Shown piece after piece: positions 1 to 9,858 of a DNA stretch of 46,988 bases. Position 1 is the first letter of the stretch. Every line of letters begins with the position of its first letter. A program made the translations under genes and the position numbers. Under the pieces are notes generated by a model. It ran no database searches, was not told where the DNA came from, and worked only from the letters and a program-made list of their open reading frames with translations. This stretch comes from Rhodoblastus sp. (GTDB taxonomy: Bacteria; Pseudomonadota; Alphaproteobacteria; Rhizobiales; Beijerinckiaceae), in contig JAGRKN010000239.1 of the NCBI GenBank assembly GCA_020442275.1, forward strand, positions 1,884 through 48,871, written 5' to 3'.

Positions 1-969
1 CTGGTCGTCACGCCGCTGCTGATCGACGCAGAGACCGGCGCGCTGCGCTGGAGCAAGCGCTACCAGACATCCCTGAAGGCGAGCGAAATGCTGGCGATGG
101 AGCGCGACATCGCCGCGCGCGTCGCCGCCGATGTCGGCCAGCCCTTCGGCGTCGTCGCCAATATCGAGCTGACGCGGATCGACGCCGACGCCTTCAACGG
201 CGACGAAGCCTATCGCTGCCACCTGCGCGCCATTCAATTCTGGTCGAGCTATCGGCGCGACGATTTCGCTCCGGCGCGCCAATGCGCCGATCGTCTCGCC
301 GCCGGCGGCGACGCGAACGTGCAGGCGATGCGCGCGATCTTGCTGCTCGACGCCGCGCGCCTCGACTACGATTCTCGCCCGCGCGCCGAAATTCTTGCCG
401 AAGCTTCCGAATTGGCCGCTGAAGCCTACCGCCGCAGCGAGAAGGCCGCTTTGCCGCGCGTCGCCCGCTACTCGGCTTCGCTGTGCCAGGGCGAGATCGA
501 AATCTTCAAGCGGGTCGGCCTCGCGGCTGTGCGCGACTATCCCAATAATCCTACGACGCTGCTGGACGTCGGCGCCAAGCTGGCGCTCGGCGCCGGCGAC
601 TGGGACCATGGCGTCGAACTCGTCGCCCGCGCCCGCGCGCTGTCGAGCCAGATCTCGAACTGGTTCGAATTCGCGGATGTCATCGACGCGATACGCCGCA
701 ATGCCGAGGCGGACACCAAGGGGCTGCACGCCGCCGCGCTCGACAGCGCTCATCCGCTGCTGCTGGTGGTCGACGCCGCGCTCCAGTCGCGTCTGCACAA
801 CGAGGACGCCCGGCGCGCCGCCATGTCGGCGCTGGCGGCCGCAGGCTACGACGGGCCGCAGGCCGTCGCGGCGCTCATCGAACGCCAGTGCTGGACGCGG
901 GAGGCGAAGAGCGCGCTTGCGGGACGACTGACGGCGGATGCGGGCGGGCGGTCGACAGCGCAGCATTGA
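1..969 (+). CDS. C-terminal part of a TolB-like/TPR regulator or cyclase-type protein (5' end outside window)
   Basis: The frame is open from the first base of the window, so the N-terminus is missing. The visible start, VVTPLLIDAETGALRWSKRY followed about 20 residues later by MERDIAARVAADVG, matches the TolB-like segment (LIDAxTGxxLWxxRY ... IAxxVAxxL) that links an N-terminal cyclase or winged-helix domain to TPR-like repeats in many alphaproteobacterial regulators. The remaining roughly 270 residues are alanine-rich helical pairs with no catalytic motif, consistent with degenerate TPRs. The sensory or catalytic domain cannot be seen, so adenylate cyclase and OmpR-type DNA-binding regulator are both possible. 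A 7-bp GC stem-loop about 70 bases downstream lacks a T-run. Confidence 0.6.
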   Translation: MVVTPLLIDAETGALRWSKRYQTSLKASEMLAMERDIAARVAADVGQPFGVVANIELTRIDADAFNGDEAYRCHLRAIQFWSSYRRDDFAPARQCADRLAAGGDANVQAMRAILLLDAARLDYDSRPRAEILAEASELAAEAYRRSEKAALPRVARYSASLCQGEIEIFKRVGLAAVRDYPNNPTTLLDVGAKLALGAGDWDHGVELVARARALSSQISNWFEFADVIDAIRRNAEADTKGLHAAALDSAHPLLLVVDAALQSRLHNEDARRAAMSALAAAGYDGPQAVAALIERQCWTREAKSALAGRLTADAGGRSTAQH

Positions 970-1166
970 CGCGCGAGCCCCGAAGGCATATCTAGTGGCT
1001 TGCTGCATCGCAGCACGGCGCTCCGGTCGCGTAGGCCGCCCCGCAAGGGCGGCGCACCGTCGAGCGCATCGGATGATTATCTCAGCGGTCCATTTACGCG
1101 GGGCCGTCTTTCCTCGGTTCTCGTCGCGTTCATCCGCGCTGGGCAGGACCGAAATCGAAAGTACAC

Positions 1167-2528
1167 ATGACCGACTTTGCAGGGCTCGGCGTCGCCGAGA
1201 CCATCCTTCGCGCACTTCGCGACGAGGGCTACGCCAACCCCACCCCCATCCAGGCGCGCGCGATCCCCACGCTGCTCGAAGGCCGCGATCTCCTCGGTAT
1301 CGCCCAGACCGGCACCGGCAAGACCTGCGCCTTCGCCGTGCCGATCATCCAGCGGCTGATCGCCAATCCGCGTCGCCCGGGGCCGGGCACGACGCGAGCC
1401 CTCATCCTCGCGCCGACGCGCGAACTCGCCGTTCAGATCGGCGATTCGTTCCGCGCCTACGGGCGTCATGCGCGCATCAACGTCGCCGTCGTCGTCGGCG
1501 GCGTCGGCATGGGTCCCCAGATCCAGGCGATTTCGCGCGGGCTCGATGTTCTCGTCGCTACGCCGGGCCGCCTGCTCGACCACATGGAAAGCCGTCGCCT
1601 GCGTCTCGACGCCACCGAAGTCGTCGTGCTCGACGAGGCCGATCACATGCTCGACCTCGGCTTCATTGTGCCGATCCGCCGCATCGTCTCGAAATTGCCG
1701 AAGGCGCGCCAGACCTTGTTCTTCTCCGCGACGATGCCGCAGGAGATCGCCAAGCTGGCGAGCGAAATGCTGCACAATCCCGCCCGCGTGGAAGTGACGC
1801 CTGTCGCGACCACCGCCGAGCGCATCGCGCAGCACGCCTATCTCGTCGACGCCAAGAGCAAGCGCGACCTTCTGGTCGGCCTGCTGACCGACAGCGCGGT
1901 CAAACGCGCGCTCGTCTTCACGCGCACCAAGCGCGGCGCCGATCGCGTCGCGAAGATTCTGGATGAAGCCGGTATCGCGTCCGGCGCCATCCACGGCAAC
2001 AAGAGCCAAGGCCATCGCCAGCGCACGCTCGGCGACTTCAAGGCGGGCAAGACGCGCGTGCTTGTGGCGACAGACATTGCCGCCCGCGGCATCGACGTCG
2101 ATGGCGTGACCCACGTCATCAACTTCGAACTGCCGGAAGTGCCGGAGACCTACGTCCATCGCATTGGCCGCACCGCGCGCGCCGGCGCCGAAGGCATCGC
2201 GATCTCGCTGTGCGACAATGCGGAACGCCATCTGCTGCGCGCGATCGAGAAGACGACGCGCCAGCAGATCCCGACCGAAGACCGGCGCGACCCCAATGCC
2301 CGCAACGAGACGGAGCAGGGCGCGGAAGCTTCGCCGAGAAATCGTCGTGGGCCATCGCAGCCGCGCCGCCAGCAATCCAAGCCGCAAGCGAAAACGCAAC
2401 GTCCGAATGCGGAGGGCAGGGCGGCGCATCGTCCGGCCGCCCCGCGTGCGGAAACGCCAGCCAACAAGCCGCAGGGCGCAAAGAACCGCCGTCGCCGCTG
2501 GCGCAAGCCCGCGGGCGCGCAGGCCTGA
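1167..2528 (+). CDS. DEAD-box ATP-dependent RNA helicase, RhlE-like
   Basis: A 453-residue superfamily 2 helicase that would unwind structured RNA in the cytoplasm (ribosome assembly, mRNA turnover or cold adaptation). All core motifs are visible in order: Q motif (PTPIQ, about residue 26), Walker A AQTGTGKT (46-53), PTRELA (83-88), ATPGR (131-135), DEAD (156-159), SAT (187-189), then ATDIAARGIDV and HRIGRTARAG in the second RecA lobe. After about residue 370 there is a basic, low-complexity tail (RNRR, RRRRW), typical of RhlE-type proteins and presumably RNA-binding. The ATG start is chosen because the helicase core begins immediately after it. It ends 10 bases from the convergent glutathione transferase gene. 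Confidence 0.93.
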   Translation: MTDFAGLGVAETILRALRDEGYANPTPIQARAIPTLLEGRDLLGIAQTGTGKTCAFAVPIIQRLIANPRRPGPGTTRALILAPTRELAVQIGDSFRAYGRHARINVAVVVGGVGMGPQIQAISRGLDVLVATPGRLLDHMESRRLRLDATEVVVLDEADHMLDLGFIVPIRRIVSKLPKARQTLFFSATMPQEIAKLASEMLHNPARVEVTPVATTAERIAQHAYLVDAKSKRDLLVGLLTDSAVKRALVFTRTKRGADRVAKILDEAGIASGAIHGNKSQGHRQRTLGDFKAGKTRVLVATDIAARGIDVDGVTHVINFELPEVPETYVHRIGRTARAGAEGIAISLCDNAERHLLRAIEKTTRQQIPTEDRRDPNARNETEQGAEASPRNRRGPSQPRRQQSKPQAKTQRPNAEGRAAHRPAAPRAETPANKPQGAKNRRRRWRKPAGAQA

Positions 2529-2538
2529 GCGCGCCGCG

Positions 2539-3243
2539 TCAGCGCCTGACGACCGAGGAATCCTGCCCGAAGAGCATGCCTTTCTCTTCGGGCGTCAGCT
2601 CCTCGGGCCGGCGCATCTGGATGCTCTTGCCGGCCTCGTAGGCGCGCTGCGTGCCCGGTCGCGCCTTGATGGCTTCGAACCAGCGTTTGAGGTTCGGGAA
2701 ATCGTCCAGACTTTGGCTCTGGCGCTTGTACGGCACGATCCAGGGATAGGACGCCATGTCGGCGATCGAATAATCGCCGGCGAGAAATTCGTGGTCGGCG
2801 AGGCGCTTGTCGAGCACGCCGTAGAGCCGGTTCGTCTCCTTCACATAGCGATTGACGGCGTAGGGAACCGTCTCGGGCGCGTAGAGCGCGAAATGGTGGT
2901 TCTGCCCGGCCATCGGACCCAGCCCGCCAATTTGCCAGAACAGCCATTCGAGCGTCTGAACGCGCTTGCGCGGATCGGTGGAAAGAAACCGTCCTGTCTT
3001 CTCGGCGAGATAGACGAGGATTGCGCCGGATTCGAACACGGATACGCGCGCGCCGCCGTCGGCCGGCATGTGGTCGACGATTGCCGGCATGCGATTGTTG
3101 GGCGAGAGTCTCAGAAAGTCGGGCTTGAACTGGTCGCCTTCGACAATGTTGACGGGCCTGATCGTGTAGGCGAGGCCCGCCTCTTCCAGAAACATCGTGA
3201 TCTTGTGGCCGTTTGGCGTCGGCCAGTAATGCAGGTCGATCAT
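2539..3243 (-). CDS. Glutathione S-transferase, Nu-class-like (YfcG/YghU type)
   Basis: A 234-residue cytosolic GST. The N-terminal thioredoxin-fold domain has TPNGHK at residues 9-14, the Thr/Asn signature of the Nu class (glutathione-disulfide or organic hydroperoxide reductases), followed by SPNNRMPAIVD with the cis-Pro and FESGAILVYLAEKTG, the Glu-Ser glutathione-binding site. The C-terminal half is the all-helical GST domain, with DYSIADMASYPW carrying the conserved N-capping aspartate. Length fits the family, which runs slightly longer than classical GSTs. It probably uses glutathione or disulfides in redox homeostasis; the substrate is not predictable from sequence. It stands alone, and the upstream gene on the same strand begins more than 100 bases away. 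Confidence 0.9.
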   Translation of the reverse strand: MIDLHYWPTPNGHKITMFLEEAGLAYTIRPVNIVEGDQFKPDFLRLSPNNRMPAIVDHMPADGGARVSVFESGAILVYLAEKTGRFLSTDPRKRVQTLEWLFWQIGGLGPMAGQNHHFALYAPETVPYAVNRYVKETNRLYGVLDKRLADHEFLAGDYSIADMASYPWIVPYKRQSQSLDDFPNLKRWFEAIKARPGTQRAYEAGKSIQMRRPEELTPEEKGMLFGQDSSVVRR

Positions 3244-3353
3244 GAATCAAATCCGCCGGGCGAGATGTCTCGCCCGGCAGTTTCGAACTTGTGCGATCTG
3301 CTCGCAAGTGTGCGCCGGCATGCCAGCCAGAGGCCGGCGATCCCGGATTCGTA

Positions 3354-4010
3354 TCACCAGCCCGAGGTGAACAGACCCGGACGGTTGTACATGACGCCGC
3401 GATTGTAGCCGCCGCCGACACTGAGGCCGACGTTGATGCCAAGGCCGCCGCCCGAGGCGTAGCCGCCCTCGCAGGGCACTTCCTGTGTCACGCCATTGAT
3501 CGTGCAGGAGCAGGTCTTGGTCACGCGGTTGTAAACGGTCGTCGGCACGTAGGACGTGCTCTGGACCGTGCGATAGGTCGTTACCGGCACGACATGCGTG
3601 CGCGTAACCGGCTGCATGACCGTGCGCGGCACGAGATAGGTGCGCGACCAGCTCTGCGTCGGCTGCGCATAGCCGTAGCTCGGCTGGGCATAGCCATAGT
3701 CGGCGGCAGGCGCGGCATAGCCATAGCCGTAAGTTGCGCCCGCGATCGCCGCGCCGGCGGCGTAGCCGAGGCCCCGACGGTGGTGGCGCCAGCCGCGATG
3801 AGCATGACGATAGCCGCCGCCCCAGGCGCGCTGCGCGAAGGCCGGACGGGCGAAGCCGCGATGGGCGAAGCCCTGGTTATGGAAGGCCGGACCACCGCGC
3901 ATGGCGGGGCCGCGGTGGCCGCCGCGATTGCCTGCTTCGGCCGCCGAAGACGCGATGAGCGCGGCGCACGCGGTGGCCGCCGCGAGACTGAGGATCGAAA
4001 TGGAACGCAT
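3354..4010 (-). CDS. Secreted Gly/His/Tyr-rich protein with valine/threonine-rich repeats, unknown function
   Basis: A 218-residue protein with a clear Sec signal peptide: MRSISILSLAAATACAALIA followed by an AEA-type cleavage site near residue 27. The ATG lies behind a good ribosome-binding site (CAGGAG, 7 bases upstream). The mature protein begins Gly/His/Arg-rich, has a YGYAQP repeat (two copies about 8 residues apart), then a region of alternating VPRTV/VPVTT/YVPTTV motifs suggesting beta-strands. Near the C-terminus are three cysteines (CSC...C) and a glycine-rich segment. Proteins with similar VTRTHVVPVTTYRT-like stretches are common in Rhizobiales envelopes, but I cannot name a family. 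An in-frame upstream extension to 4259 lacks a signal peptide and is rejected. Confidence 0.75.
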   Translation of the reverse strand: MRSISILSLAAATACAALIASSAAEAGNRGGHRGPAMRGGPAFHNQGFAHRGFARPAFAQRAWGGGYRHAHRGWRHHRRGLGYAAGAAIAGATYGYGYAAPAADYGYAQPSYGYAQPTQSWSRTYLVPRTVMQPVTRTHVVPVTTYRTVQSTSYVPTTVYNRVTKTCSCTINGVTQEVPCEGGYASGGGLGINVGLSVGGGYNRGVMYNRPGLFTSGW

Positions 4011-4165
4011 ACAAAACTCCTGTCTCGTTTCGCGCCGGTCACGAACCGAAACGGCGCATTCTGAACGACGGCTGGCGTCGTTGCGTTCAGGCGAGCAAGG
4101 AGCAATCCATTGCGGGGCAGGCGGGCCGACTTCCGCTCGAATGGCCAAGAGAACGAAAAGCTTGG

Positions 4166-5661
<1,496 letters not shown>

Positions 5662-5665
<4 letters not shown>

Positions 5666-7173
5666 GATGTCCTCGTCTGCGCCAGCGCAGCGCTCAGGTA
5701 AGCTTCGATCTGCGGCGTGAAATCGGCTGCGCCATGCAGGCCAAGCTTGGTGCGTCGCCACAAAATGTCCTCGGCCGTCACGGCCCATTCGCGGGCGACG
5801 AGATAGTCGATTTCTGCGGCGGTCAGGCCGGCGCCGAAGTCGCGGCCGAGATCGTCGAGCCCACGGGCTTCGCCCAGCAGATCGAGCGCGCGCGTGCCGT
5901 AGGAGCGGGCGAGTCTGCGCGCGAGCGGCTCCGGCAGGAACGGCTTGCGCTGCATCAGGTCGCGTGTGAACGCCATGAGATCGCCGCCCTCGAACTCGCC
6001 GCCGGGCAGGGTGGCGAATTCAGTCCAGGGCTTGCCGCGCGCCCCGAGCCTGCCGCCGATCTTGTCGAGGATCGCTTCGGCAAGGCGTCGATAGGTCGTG
6101 ATCTTGCCGCCGAAGATGCTGAGCAGCGGCGCGCCCTCGATCATCTCGTCGTGCAGCACATAATCGCGTGTCGCTTCCTGCGCGGCGCTCGCATGATCGT
6201 CGTAGAGCGGCCGCACGCCGGAATAGGCCCATACGACATCGTCAGGCGTGATCTCGTGCCGGAAATAATCATTCGCGGCCGAGCAGAGATAGGCGGTCTC
6301 CTCCGCCGTGATCGCGACCTTGGAGGGGTCGCCGGAATAATCGCGATCCGTCGTGCCGATCAGCGTGAAATCGTCTTCATAGGGGATGGCGAAGACGATG
6401 CGCCCGTCCGGGTTCTGGAAGATGTAGCAACGGTCGTGCTCGTAGAGGCGCGGCACGACGATGTGGCTACCCTGCACGAGGCGCACGTGATGCGGCGCCT
6501 TGTGCGCGAGCGGACCTTGCAACACGCGATCCACCCATGGACCGGCGGCATTGACGACGAGGCGCGCGAACACCGCGCTTTCCGCGCCCGATCGCACGTC
6601 GCGCATGCGCACGCGCCACACTCCGTTTTCGCTCACCGCCGATACGACTTCGCAGCGCGTCCGCACAACCGCGCCGCGATCGGCGGCGTCGCGCGCATTG
6701 AGGACGACGAGACGCGCGTCGTCGACCCAGCAGTCGGAATATTCGAAGCCCCTGGAGAAGAGCGGTTTCAGGGGAGCGCCGGCCGTCCCGGTCTTCAGGT
6801 CGACGGTCGTGGTCGGCGGCAGTCTCTCACGTCCGCCGAGATGGTCGTAGATGAACAGGCCCACGCGCAGCATCCAGGCGGGACGCAGGCCCTTGGCGTA
6901 GGGGAGTACGAAACGAAGGGGATGAACGATATGCGGCGCGTTGCGCCAAACGATCTCGCGCTCCGAGAGCGCTTCGCGCACCAGCCGGAATTCGTAATAT
7001 TCGAGATAGCGCAGGCCGCCGTGAATGAGCTTCGTCGCCTTGGACGACGTGCCGGACGCCAGATCGTCCATCTCGGCCAGCATGACCGAATAGCCGCGCC
7101 CGACCGCATCGCGCGCAATGCCGCAGCCGTTGACGCCGCCGCCGATGACGAAAACGTCCAACGGCTCGCTCAT
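5662..7173 (-). CDS. glpD: Aerobic glycerol-3-phosphate dehydrogenase
   Basis: A membrane-associated flavoenzyme oxidising glycerol 3-phosphate to dihydroxyacetone phosphate and passing electrons to the quinone pool. The 503 residues start [20 protein letters not shown], the FAD-binding dinucleotide fold ([12 protein letters not shown]), followed by [20 protein letters not shown], the GlpD signature. Later motifs include [26 protein letters not shown] and [10 protein letters not shown], all typical of the family; length matches E. coli GlpD. It is the first gene of a two-gene operon with glpK (ATGA overlap). The product of glpK is its substrate, so the pair forms a complete route from glycerol into glycolysis. 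Confidence 0.96.
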
Positions 7174-7263
7174 TCCGGCTTCCAGAATTGATGTCTCAAG
7201 ACGCGTCCTCGCCGTTCGGCGCTAAACTATCGTCTCGGACAGGAAGCGCAAATGCGGACGCGC

Positions 7264-7662
7264 TCAGGCCGCGCAGGCATGCCGCGTTTCCACCAGCGTG
7301 GCCGAAGCCTCGATCAGCAGGCGTCCGCAATGGCGCGTATCGGTCGCGGAGGCGCGAAACCGCGAGGCCATCACATCCACCAGCTCGTCGAGCACAAGTC
7401 GGTCGATCGCGTCGAGAGCCTCGGGCCCCATCCGGCAGGCGCGCGCCATCCGCAACAGGTCGCGCCGCGCCTCGGCCGCCCGTCTCTTGTCGCCGCCGAT
7501 GATGAGCCGCCACACGCGCGCATGCTGCCGCGTCATCGGTCGGCTCCAATCCAAATTTCCACCGAAGCAGGAATCGTAAGCCTCGAACAGGCAATCGCCC
7601 ACGACCGGGTCGCTCCAGTCGAGAATATCCAGTCTCATATCGTTCGTGTCGTCCAGACGCAT
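7264..7662 (-). CDS. Conserved-looking hypothetical protein, 132 residues
   Basis: I do not recognise this protein. It starts MRLDDTNDMRLDILDWSDP and is mostly helical and charged, with two tryptophans in the N-terminal third (DWSDP, LDWSRP) and a cysteine in each of the segments CLFEAYDSC, ARACRM, TRHCGR and TRHACAA. There is no signal peptide or membrane segment. The chosen ATG has a GGAG motif 6 bases upstream; a TTG 14 codons earlier has no good ribosome-binding site, and a second ATG lies 8 codons in. It precedes glpD on the same strand with a 90-base gap. A different reading frame over the same region (to 7891) looks like a shadow because it runs into the neighbouring gene. Confidence 0.55.
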   Translation of the reverse strand: MRLDDTNDMRLDILDWSDPVVGDCLFEAYDSCFGGNLDWSRPMTRQHARVWRLIIGGDKRRAAEARRDLLRMARACRMGPEALDAIDRLVLDELVDVMASRFRASATDTRHCGRLLIEASATLVETRHACAA

Positions 7663-7763
7663 GCCGATCTCCGCGCCAAGTCGAATCGTCGTAACGAACG
7701 CCAACTGCGAGGGATGATCTCATTTTCGACACGTTTCGCAATGGCGTTTCGCTCTTCACGTTT

Positions 7764-7786
7764 TCGATCACATGTTCGATCACATG
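7764..7786. promoter_or_regulatory. Tandem 11-bp direct repeat TCGATCACATG, possible operator
   Basis: Two exact copies of TCGATCACATG (7764-7774 and 7776-7786) are separated by one base, giving a 12-base period, slightly more than one helical turn. They end about 58 bases before the start of the metallophosphoesterase/radical SAM gene, in the divergent spacer shared with the small gene on the other strand. Position and spacing fit a binding site for a regulator contacting one face of the helix. No regulator is identifiable, so this is inference. Confidence 0.35.
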
Positions 7787-7844
7787 GGCGTGAGCGCGGC
7801 TGATCGCTCTGGCTCCTCCCGCCGCATCGCGGCAAAACAGGCGC

Positions 7845-9629
7845 ATGAATCCGCGCCCCGCAGAACCGCTCGTGCTCACCGGCCCCGTCATTGTCTTTGG
7901 CGGTCCCTATTCGAACCTGCACGCGCTGGACGCCTTGCTCGAAGAGGCGCAACGCATTGGCGTTGCGCCCAAGAATATGATCTCGACCGGCGATCTCGTC
8001 GCCTATTGCGCCGACCCGCGCGGCGTCGTCGACCGCTTTCGTGAGACCGGCATGCGGTTCATTCGCGGCAATTGCGAGGATCAGATCGCAGGCGACGCCG
8101 CCGATTGCGGCTGCGGTTTCGCGCCCGGCGGCGAATGCGACAGGCTGTCGGCGGACTGGTTCGCGCACGCCATGCGCGAACTCGACGAGGGGCGTCGCGC
8201 GTTTCTGGGCGGCGCGCCGGAGCGGCTCGACATCGTTCTCAACGGCTTGCGCATCGCTGTCGTGCACGGCGCGGCGACGCAACAAAACCGTTTCGTCTTC
8301 GCCTCCACGCCGTCGCGCGTGAAGGCGCGCGATCTCGAGTTTCTGGGCGTCGACGCCATTTTCGCCGGCCACAGCGGACTGCCGTTCAGCGAAACGATCG
8401 GCGGCCGTCTCTGGCACAATCCCGGCGCGCTCGGCATGCCCGCCAATGAGGGCGACCCGCGTGTCTGGTACAGCCTCGTCTCGGCCGGCGCGGAACCTGG
8501 AACGCTGTCGATCGAACATCGCGCGCTCGCCTACGATCACGAAGCCGCCGCCGCCGCCATGGCGCGCCTGGGGCTGCCTGCCGAATATGCGCGCACGCTG
8601 GTCGACGGGCTCTGGTCCAATTGCGATTCGCTCGCCACGGCCGAGGCGGCGATGCAGGGCGCGAAGTTGACGCCGACGCGGCTCGCTTTTTCGCGCCATG
8701 CCGATCTGCGCTGGCCGGCGGTCGCGCATCCTGTTCGGATCGAAGACGATGGAACGCCGGCCCGCGTCGATCTCGCTTCCCTCGAGACGCTGTGGATCAA
8801 CACCGGGTCGCTCTGCAATCTCGCCTGCGCCGCCTGCTTCATGGAATCGACGCCGCGCAATGACGCGCTCGCCTATATCTCGGCCGCGGAGGTCGCCGGC
8901 CTGCTCGACGAGATCGCGCGCGAGGATTTGGGGACCCGCACGATTGGCTTCACCGGCGGCGAGCCTTTCCTCAACCGCGATCTGCCCGCCATGCTGGACG
9001 ACGCGCTGGCGCGTGGGCATGCGGCGCTGGTGCTGACCAATGCGATGAAGCCGATGCGCCGTCATCGGCAGGCGCTACTGAAATTGCGCGAAGTCCATGG
9101 GACGCGCCTCCAGCTGCGCGTCTCGGTCGATCATTACACGCGCGATCTCCACGAACTGGAGCGAGGCGCCGACAGTTTCGTCCCGACGCTTGAGGGGCTT
9201 GCATGGCTGGCGCGCGAAAAATTCGCGGTGACGGTCGCGGGCCGCCTCTATTCGGGCGAACCCGAGGCGATCGTCCGCGCCGGCTATGCGCGACTTTTCG
9301 CAGAAAGCGGATTTGCGCTCGATGCGTTCAATCCCGGCCAGCTCACGCTGTTTCCCGAAATGGACGCGGCCGCCGGTCCCGGCCGCGTGACGTCGGCCAT
9401 GCTGGCGAACGCCAACAAATCCGGGCGAGAGCTGATGTGCGCCAGCGCGCGCATGGCGATCAAGCGCAAGGGCGCTTCAGGACCGACCATCGTCGCCTGC
9501 ACCTTGCTGCCCTACGAGAATGACTTCGAACTTGGCGCGACGCTGGCGCAGGCGCGCCGGTCCGTCGCCCTGACCCATGCCCATTGCGCGGCCTTCTGCG
9601 TTCTCGGCGGCGCCGATTGCTCGGCCTGA
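7845..9629 (+). CDS. Metallophosphoesterase-like domain fused to a radical SAM enzyme
   Basis: A 594-residue two-domain protein. Residues 14-230 follow the YfcE/ApaH-like calcineurin fold: STGDLVAYCADP (GD motif, 48-50), RGNCED (75-79), VHG (140-142), AGHS (174-177) and HNPGALG (191-197). The first metal motif, normally DxHGN, reads GGPYSNLHAL, so two metal ligands are missing. Residues 315-594 are a radical SAM domain with the CX3CX2C cluster motif at C324, C328 and C331, the SAM-contacting GGEP at 371-374, and C-terminal cysteines (532, 552, 581, 585, 592) that could hold an auxiliary iron-sulfur cluster. The substrate is unknown. The gene stands alone downstream of a direct repeat; a small lipoprotein-like gene follows. 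Confidence 0.88.
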   Translation: MNPRPAEPLVLTGPVIVFGGPYSNLHALDALLEEAQRIGVAPKNMISTGDLVAYCADPRGVVDRFRETGMRFIRGNCEDQIAGDAADCGCGFAPGGECDRLSADWFAHAMRELDEGRRAFLGGAPERLDIVLNGLRIAVVHGAATQQNRFVFASTPSRVKARDLEFLGVDAIFAGHSGLPFSETIGGRLWHNPGALGMPANEGDPRVWYSLVSAGAEPGTLSIEHRALAYDHEAAAAAMARLGLPAEYARTLVDGLWSNCDSLATAEAAMQGAKLTPTRLAFSRHADLRWPAVAHPVRIEDDGTPARVDLASLETLWINTGSLCNLACAACFMESTPRNDALAYISAAEVAGLLDEIAREDLGTRTIGFTGGEPFLNRDLPAMLDDALARGHAALVLTNAMKPMRRHRQALLKLREVHGTRLQLRVSVDHYTRDLHELERGADSFVPTLEGLAWLAREKFAVTVAGRLYSGEPEAIVRAGYARLFAESGFALDAFNPGQLTLFPEMDAAAGPGRVTSAMLANANKSGRELMCASARMAIKRKGASGPTIVACTLLPYENDFELGATLAQARRSVALTHAHCAAFCVLGGADCSA

Positions 9630-9710
9630 GCCGGGCTTGCGCCCTGTGCGCCGCCGTCCGAAACTAGGGCGGGCGCCGGGACTGAGGCCGGCGGGTTGGG
9701 GAGCTGGCGT

Positions 9711-9836
9711 GTGCGTGCGTTTGTGGTGATTGCCGCGGCTTTGGCCCTGGGGCTGATGTCCGGCGGCTGCGATCGGTGTGGCGACCCCGTGAAGATCAAC
9801 TTTCCGGGCGTAAACGCCTGCAGCGACAATAAATAA
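9711..9836 (+). CDS. Very small lipoprotein-like secreted protein, 41 residues
   Basis: A GTG start sits 7 bases behind GGGGAG. The product begins MRAFVVIAAALALGLMSGGC, a short charged n-region, hydrophobic stretch and a cysteine at position 20 in a lipobox-like context (SGGC; a Leu at -3 would be canonical). The mature part is only about 20 residues, CDRCGDPVKINFPGVNACSD plus two residues, and holds three cysteines including CDRC. This resembles the tiny entericidin-like or otherwise uncharacterised lipoproteins of Alphaproteobacteria. It begins about 80 bases after the radical SAM gene and stops 22 bases before the next ORF on the same strand, so it could be co-transcribed. No function can be assigned. 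Confidence 0.6.
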   Translation: MRAFVVIAAALALGLMSGGCDRCGDPVKINFPGVNACSDNK

Positions 9837-9858
9837 CGAGAATTCCGGAGGAAACCAT

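Noticed and set aside
1035..1053. GCCGCCC-N5-GGGCGGC stem-loop as a terminator
   Set aside because: There is no T-run, and such GC stems are frequent by chance in this composition.
7196..7891. Minus-strand 231-codon alternative to the small gene before glpD
   Set aside because: It extends into the divergent radical SAM gene and has low-complexity Arg/Gly-rich content. The shorter frame has a better start signal.
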